Assembly: GCA_964581895.1 (NCBI GenBank)
Contig: CAZOPR010000004.1
Location: forward strand, 248,001-312,000
From: Exilispira sp964581895
Lineage (GTDB): Bacteria > Spirochaetota > JAAYUW01
Reading direction: 5' to 3'
DNA length: 64,000 bases
The notes below the pieces were generated by a model that saw nothing but the letters and a program-made list of their open reading frames with translations, did no database searches and had not been told where the DNA came from. The position numbers and the translations under genes were made by a program. Shown here piece by piece: positions 62,017 to 64,000 of the stretch; within the stretch, counting starts at the first letter, position 1; every line of letters starts with the position of its first letter.

Positions 62017-64000
62017 ACTTTTTTCGATAAAATCTCATAAATTTTATTTGAAATCTGATTGATGGTAAATGGCTTCGCTAAAAATCCATCGGCTTCATTT
62101 TCAACAATCTTTTTTATATTTTCATCGATTTTGAGTCCAGTAATAAATAAAATCTTTGCTAAATTATCTTTTATTTTTATTTCCTTAAAAATATCAATTC
62201 CAGATTTTCCAGGCATTGCAATATCAAGGATAATTAACTTTATTTTTTTATTATAACGATTAAATATTTCTATTGCTTCATCACCATTTGTTGCAAGTAA
62301 AACAGTAAAACCAAGTTTTATAAGCATTGCTTTGGTAATTGTTCTAACAATATGCTCATCATCTACAAGTAAGATTAGCCCGTTCCCTTTTTTGATTGAT
62401 TCTTGTTTAGATTCTGTTTCTAAAAATTTTTCAACTTTTAATATAGGAAGATAAAGATAAAAAGAAGTTCCTTTTCCTTCCTGTGAATCAAAAGTAATAA
62501 AGCCATTATGTTGGTCAACAATCATTTTAACAGTAGAAAGACCTATACCAGAGCCATAAAAAGCCTGTTTTGTTGTAAAAAATGGTTCGAATATTTTATC
62601 TTGAATTTCTGATGGTATTCCAACCCCATTGTCACCAACTGTTATTTTCCAGAAATCTTTTGCATTAAAATCTTGCTCAACTTCTTCTTTTTTAGCATAA
62701 TTTTCTTTTATCTTTTTGAAAAAAGGATCTTGTTCATTTGCTATTTCAAGTTTTAAGGTCAAAGTCCCACCAATTTTTTCGCCTGGTTTTCTCATTATTG
62801 TCATAGCATGAGAGGCATTTATGCAAAGATTAAGTAAAGCTTGAACTATTAGATTCTGGTCTCCTAAAATTATTGCCTCAGAAAATGGATTGATAAACTT
62901 AAGTTCAACTGATTTTTCAATTGAGCTTTTGCATATCCTTTCAACATCATTTAAGCATGTCTTTAAGTTTATTGGAAGTAACTTCTCATCTTTTTTGCTT
63001 GAGATTGTAAGAATTTTTTGAACAATATCTTTAGCTTTGTTAGAAGAATTTTCCAGGATATCTATATAGTCGATTAACTCAGCATTTTTAAGAGAAGGAT
63101 TTTCATTTATTAGCTCTTTTATCAAGGAGATAGAAGAAATAATACCTGTTAATACATTGTTAAAATCATGGGCAATTCCCCCTGCTAATAGGCCAACAAC
63201 CTCCATTTTTTGAGATTGCCTTATCTGCCTTTCAAGATTTTCTATCTCTGTTATATCATCTATCCTAAATGCAACACCAGAAAGACCATTTTGGGCTATA
63301 GGAATGATATTGACATTTACAATTTTTTCTTCTTTTAGAGATAAAATTTCTTTATCAAATATTTTTACTTTTTCAGAAGAAATAACATCCTTAATATTAT
63401 CTTTAAATTTTGAAAGATAGGGAAATATTTCACTATACTTTTTCCCAATAGATTCTTCCTTTTTGATTCCAGTCATCTCTTCCGTTTTTTTATTCCATTC
63501 TATAACATTTCCTTCAAGATCTATAGAAATTATTGCTGAAGGAAGAGAATCTATCAAGTTTTTTAAGTATTTTTGCATTTTTCGTATGGTTCGTTCTGCA
63601 TCTTGAAGCTGTTCATATTCATTTGAAAATTCAAAATATTTTTTGATAAGTGTATTTGTAAGATTTGCAATCTCTTCAAAACCTAAAAAGAATTTAGGCA
63701 TATCATTTTCAAGTTCTGATATCCTCCAGTTAGTAATAATGTTACTGAGTTTAGTCAATGGACTTATAAAATATTTATTGTTAAGTATATTTTTAAGAAT
63801 TAAAAATAAAAATGCGAATAGTATAAGGATAATATATAAAATAATATTATTAATTACTGCAGAAAAAGCAGTAAAAAAGTCTTCTAAAAGATAAAATGAA
63901 TTATTAAAAGAAACTGGATTTATCTTTGATATTAGATATAATCTTTTCTCAATAAAGATAAGATGATTAAATTTTATGTTGTTTATAAAAAAAGAATTTA
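62013..64000 (-). CDS. Hybrid sensor histidine kinase with C-terminal receiver (5' end beyond window)
   Basis: The open frame continues upstream of the TTG at 63758 to the right edge without a stop, so the start is outside. Visible order: end of a periplasmic region, membrane helix (NIILYIILILFAFLFLILKN), HAMP (FISPLTKLSNIIT), PAS (LIDSLPSAIISIDLEGNV), HisKA (LLAGGIAHDFNNVLTGIISS), HATPase (NASHAMTIMRK, DNGVGIPSEIQD, GSGIGLSTVKMIV), and a C-terminal receiver with ILLVDDEH, Asp in LIILDIAMPG and Lys in FLAKPFT. It is paralogous to the 58402 kinase and transcribed in the same direction, upstream of the solute-binding protein. Confidence 0.93.
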   Translation of the reverse strand, partial: NSFFINNIKFNHLIFIEKRLYLISKINPVSFNNSFYLLEDFFTAFSAVINNIILYIILILFAFLFLILKNILNNKYFISPLTKLSNIITNWRISELENDMPKFFLGFEEIANLTNTLIKKYFEFSNEYEQLQDAERTIRKMQKYLKNLIDSLPSAIISIDLEGNVIEWNKKTEEMTGIKKEESIGKKYSEIFPYLSKFKDNIKDVISSEKVKIFDKEILSLKEEKIVNVNIIPIAQNGLSGVAFRIDDITEIENLERQIRQSQKMEVVGLLAGGIAHDFNNVLTGIISSISLIKELINENPSLKNAELIDYIDILENSSNKAKDIVQKILTISSKKDEKLLPINLKTCLNDVERICKSSIEKSVELKFINPFSEAIILGDQNLIVQALLNLCINASHAMTIMRKPGEKIGGTLTLKLEIANEQDPFFKKIKENYAKKEEVEQDFNAKDFWKITVGDNGVGIPSEIQDKIFEPFFTTKQAFYGSGIGLSTVKMIVDQHNGFITFDSQEGKGTSFYLYLPILKVEKFLETESKQESIKKGNGLILLVDDEHIVRTITKAMLIKLGFTVLLATNGDEAIEIFNRYNKKIKLIILDIAMPGKSGIDIFKEIKIKDNLAKILFITGLKIDENIKKIVENEADGFLAKPFTINQISNKIYEILSKKV

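Overview
The window is AT-rich, gene-dense bacterial chromosome with short intergenic gaps and several small operons. No prophage, insertion sequence, transposase or CRISPR array was seen. The best taxonomic hint is a run of three short flagellins (about 270-290 residues, no variable outer domain) whose conserved segments resemble spirochaetal FlaB filament proteins. Together with the low G+C, FlgN-FlgK, HD-GYP and PilZ proteins and a K+-dependent membrane pyrophosphatase, this suggests a motile, low-GC spirochaete or close relative. That placement is inference; no rRNA is present.

Layout. 1-6.4 kb: a U32-family protein cut by the left edge, a DHH-CBS phosphoesterase, a PilZ protein, and a minus-strand operon rsmE-wecG/tagA-like-hisS. 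6.5-13.2 kb: an exported protein, a GAF-HD-GYP protein, a four-gene oligopeptide ABC operon without its binding protein, a strong terminator and an AT-rich tandem repeat. 13.3-17.6 kb: a membrane protein, a chemoreceptor, a stand-alone receiver, CheX, a TrmI-type tRNA methyltransferase and tRNA-Glu. 17.6-29.2 kb: an exported protein, fabG, flgN-flgK, a phosphotransacylase, an atypical phosphofructokinase with a PilZ protein, a LUD protein, the membrane pyrophosphatase, an MGDG-synthase-like glycosyltransferase and an RNase H-like protein. 29.2-40.7 kb: three transporters (ArsB/NhaD-like, GltS-like, LysO-like), mutL, coaBC, a second GT-B-like protein, an exported protein, a YhhQ/VUT transporter and a Cys-rich PAS kinase. 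40.8-44.2 kb: the flagellin cluster with very structured leaders. 44.2-52 kb: purA, tetR, a short-chain dehydrogenase lacking a usable start, an acyl-CoA synthetase, purB and an NtrC-type regulator. 52-64 kb: a TPR protein, two subunits of a sarcosine-oxidase-like dehydrogenase, comF, a small Cys protein, a histidine kinase joined to a solute-binding protein, and a hybrid kinase running off the right edge.

How it fits together. Motility is represented by flgN-flgK, flagellins, a chemoreceptor, CheX and c-di-GMP proteins. Sigma-28-like promoter candidates lie before flgN, the chemoreceptor and the first flagellin. Pyrophosphate use is suggested by a PPi-pumping membrane pyrophosphatase and a phosphofructokinase whose nucleotide loop departs from the ATP type. 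Peptide and amino-acid use is suggested by the Opp system, the solute transporters and the sarcosine/proline-type dehydrogenase.

The most interesting unexplained signals are the leaders between the flagellin genes: mutually exclusive stems before the second, and a GC-rich folded segment before the third. Next come the altered phosphofructokinase, the dehydrogenase whose start codon is followed at once by a stop, a possible degenerate Mrr-like domain on the TPR protein, and a Cys-to-Thr change at the decarboxylase Cys position of CoaBC. The window does not reveal a clearly new multi-gene system.
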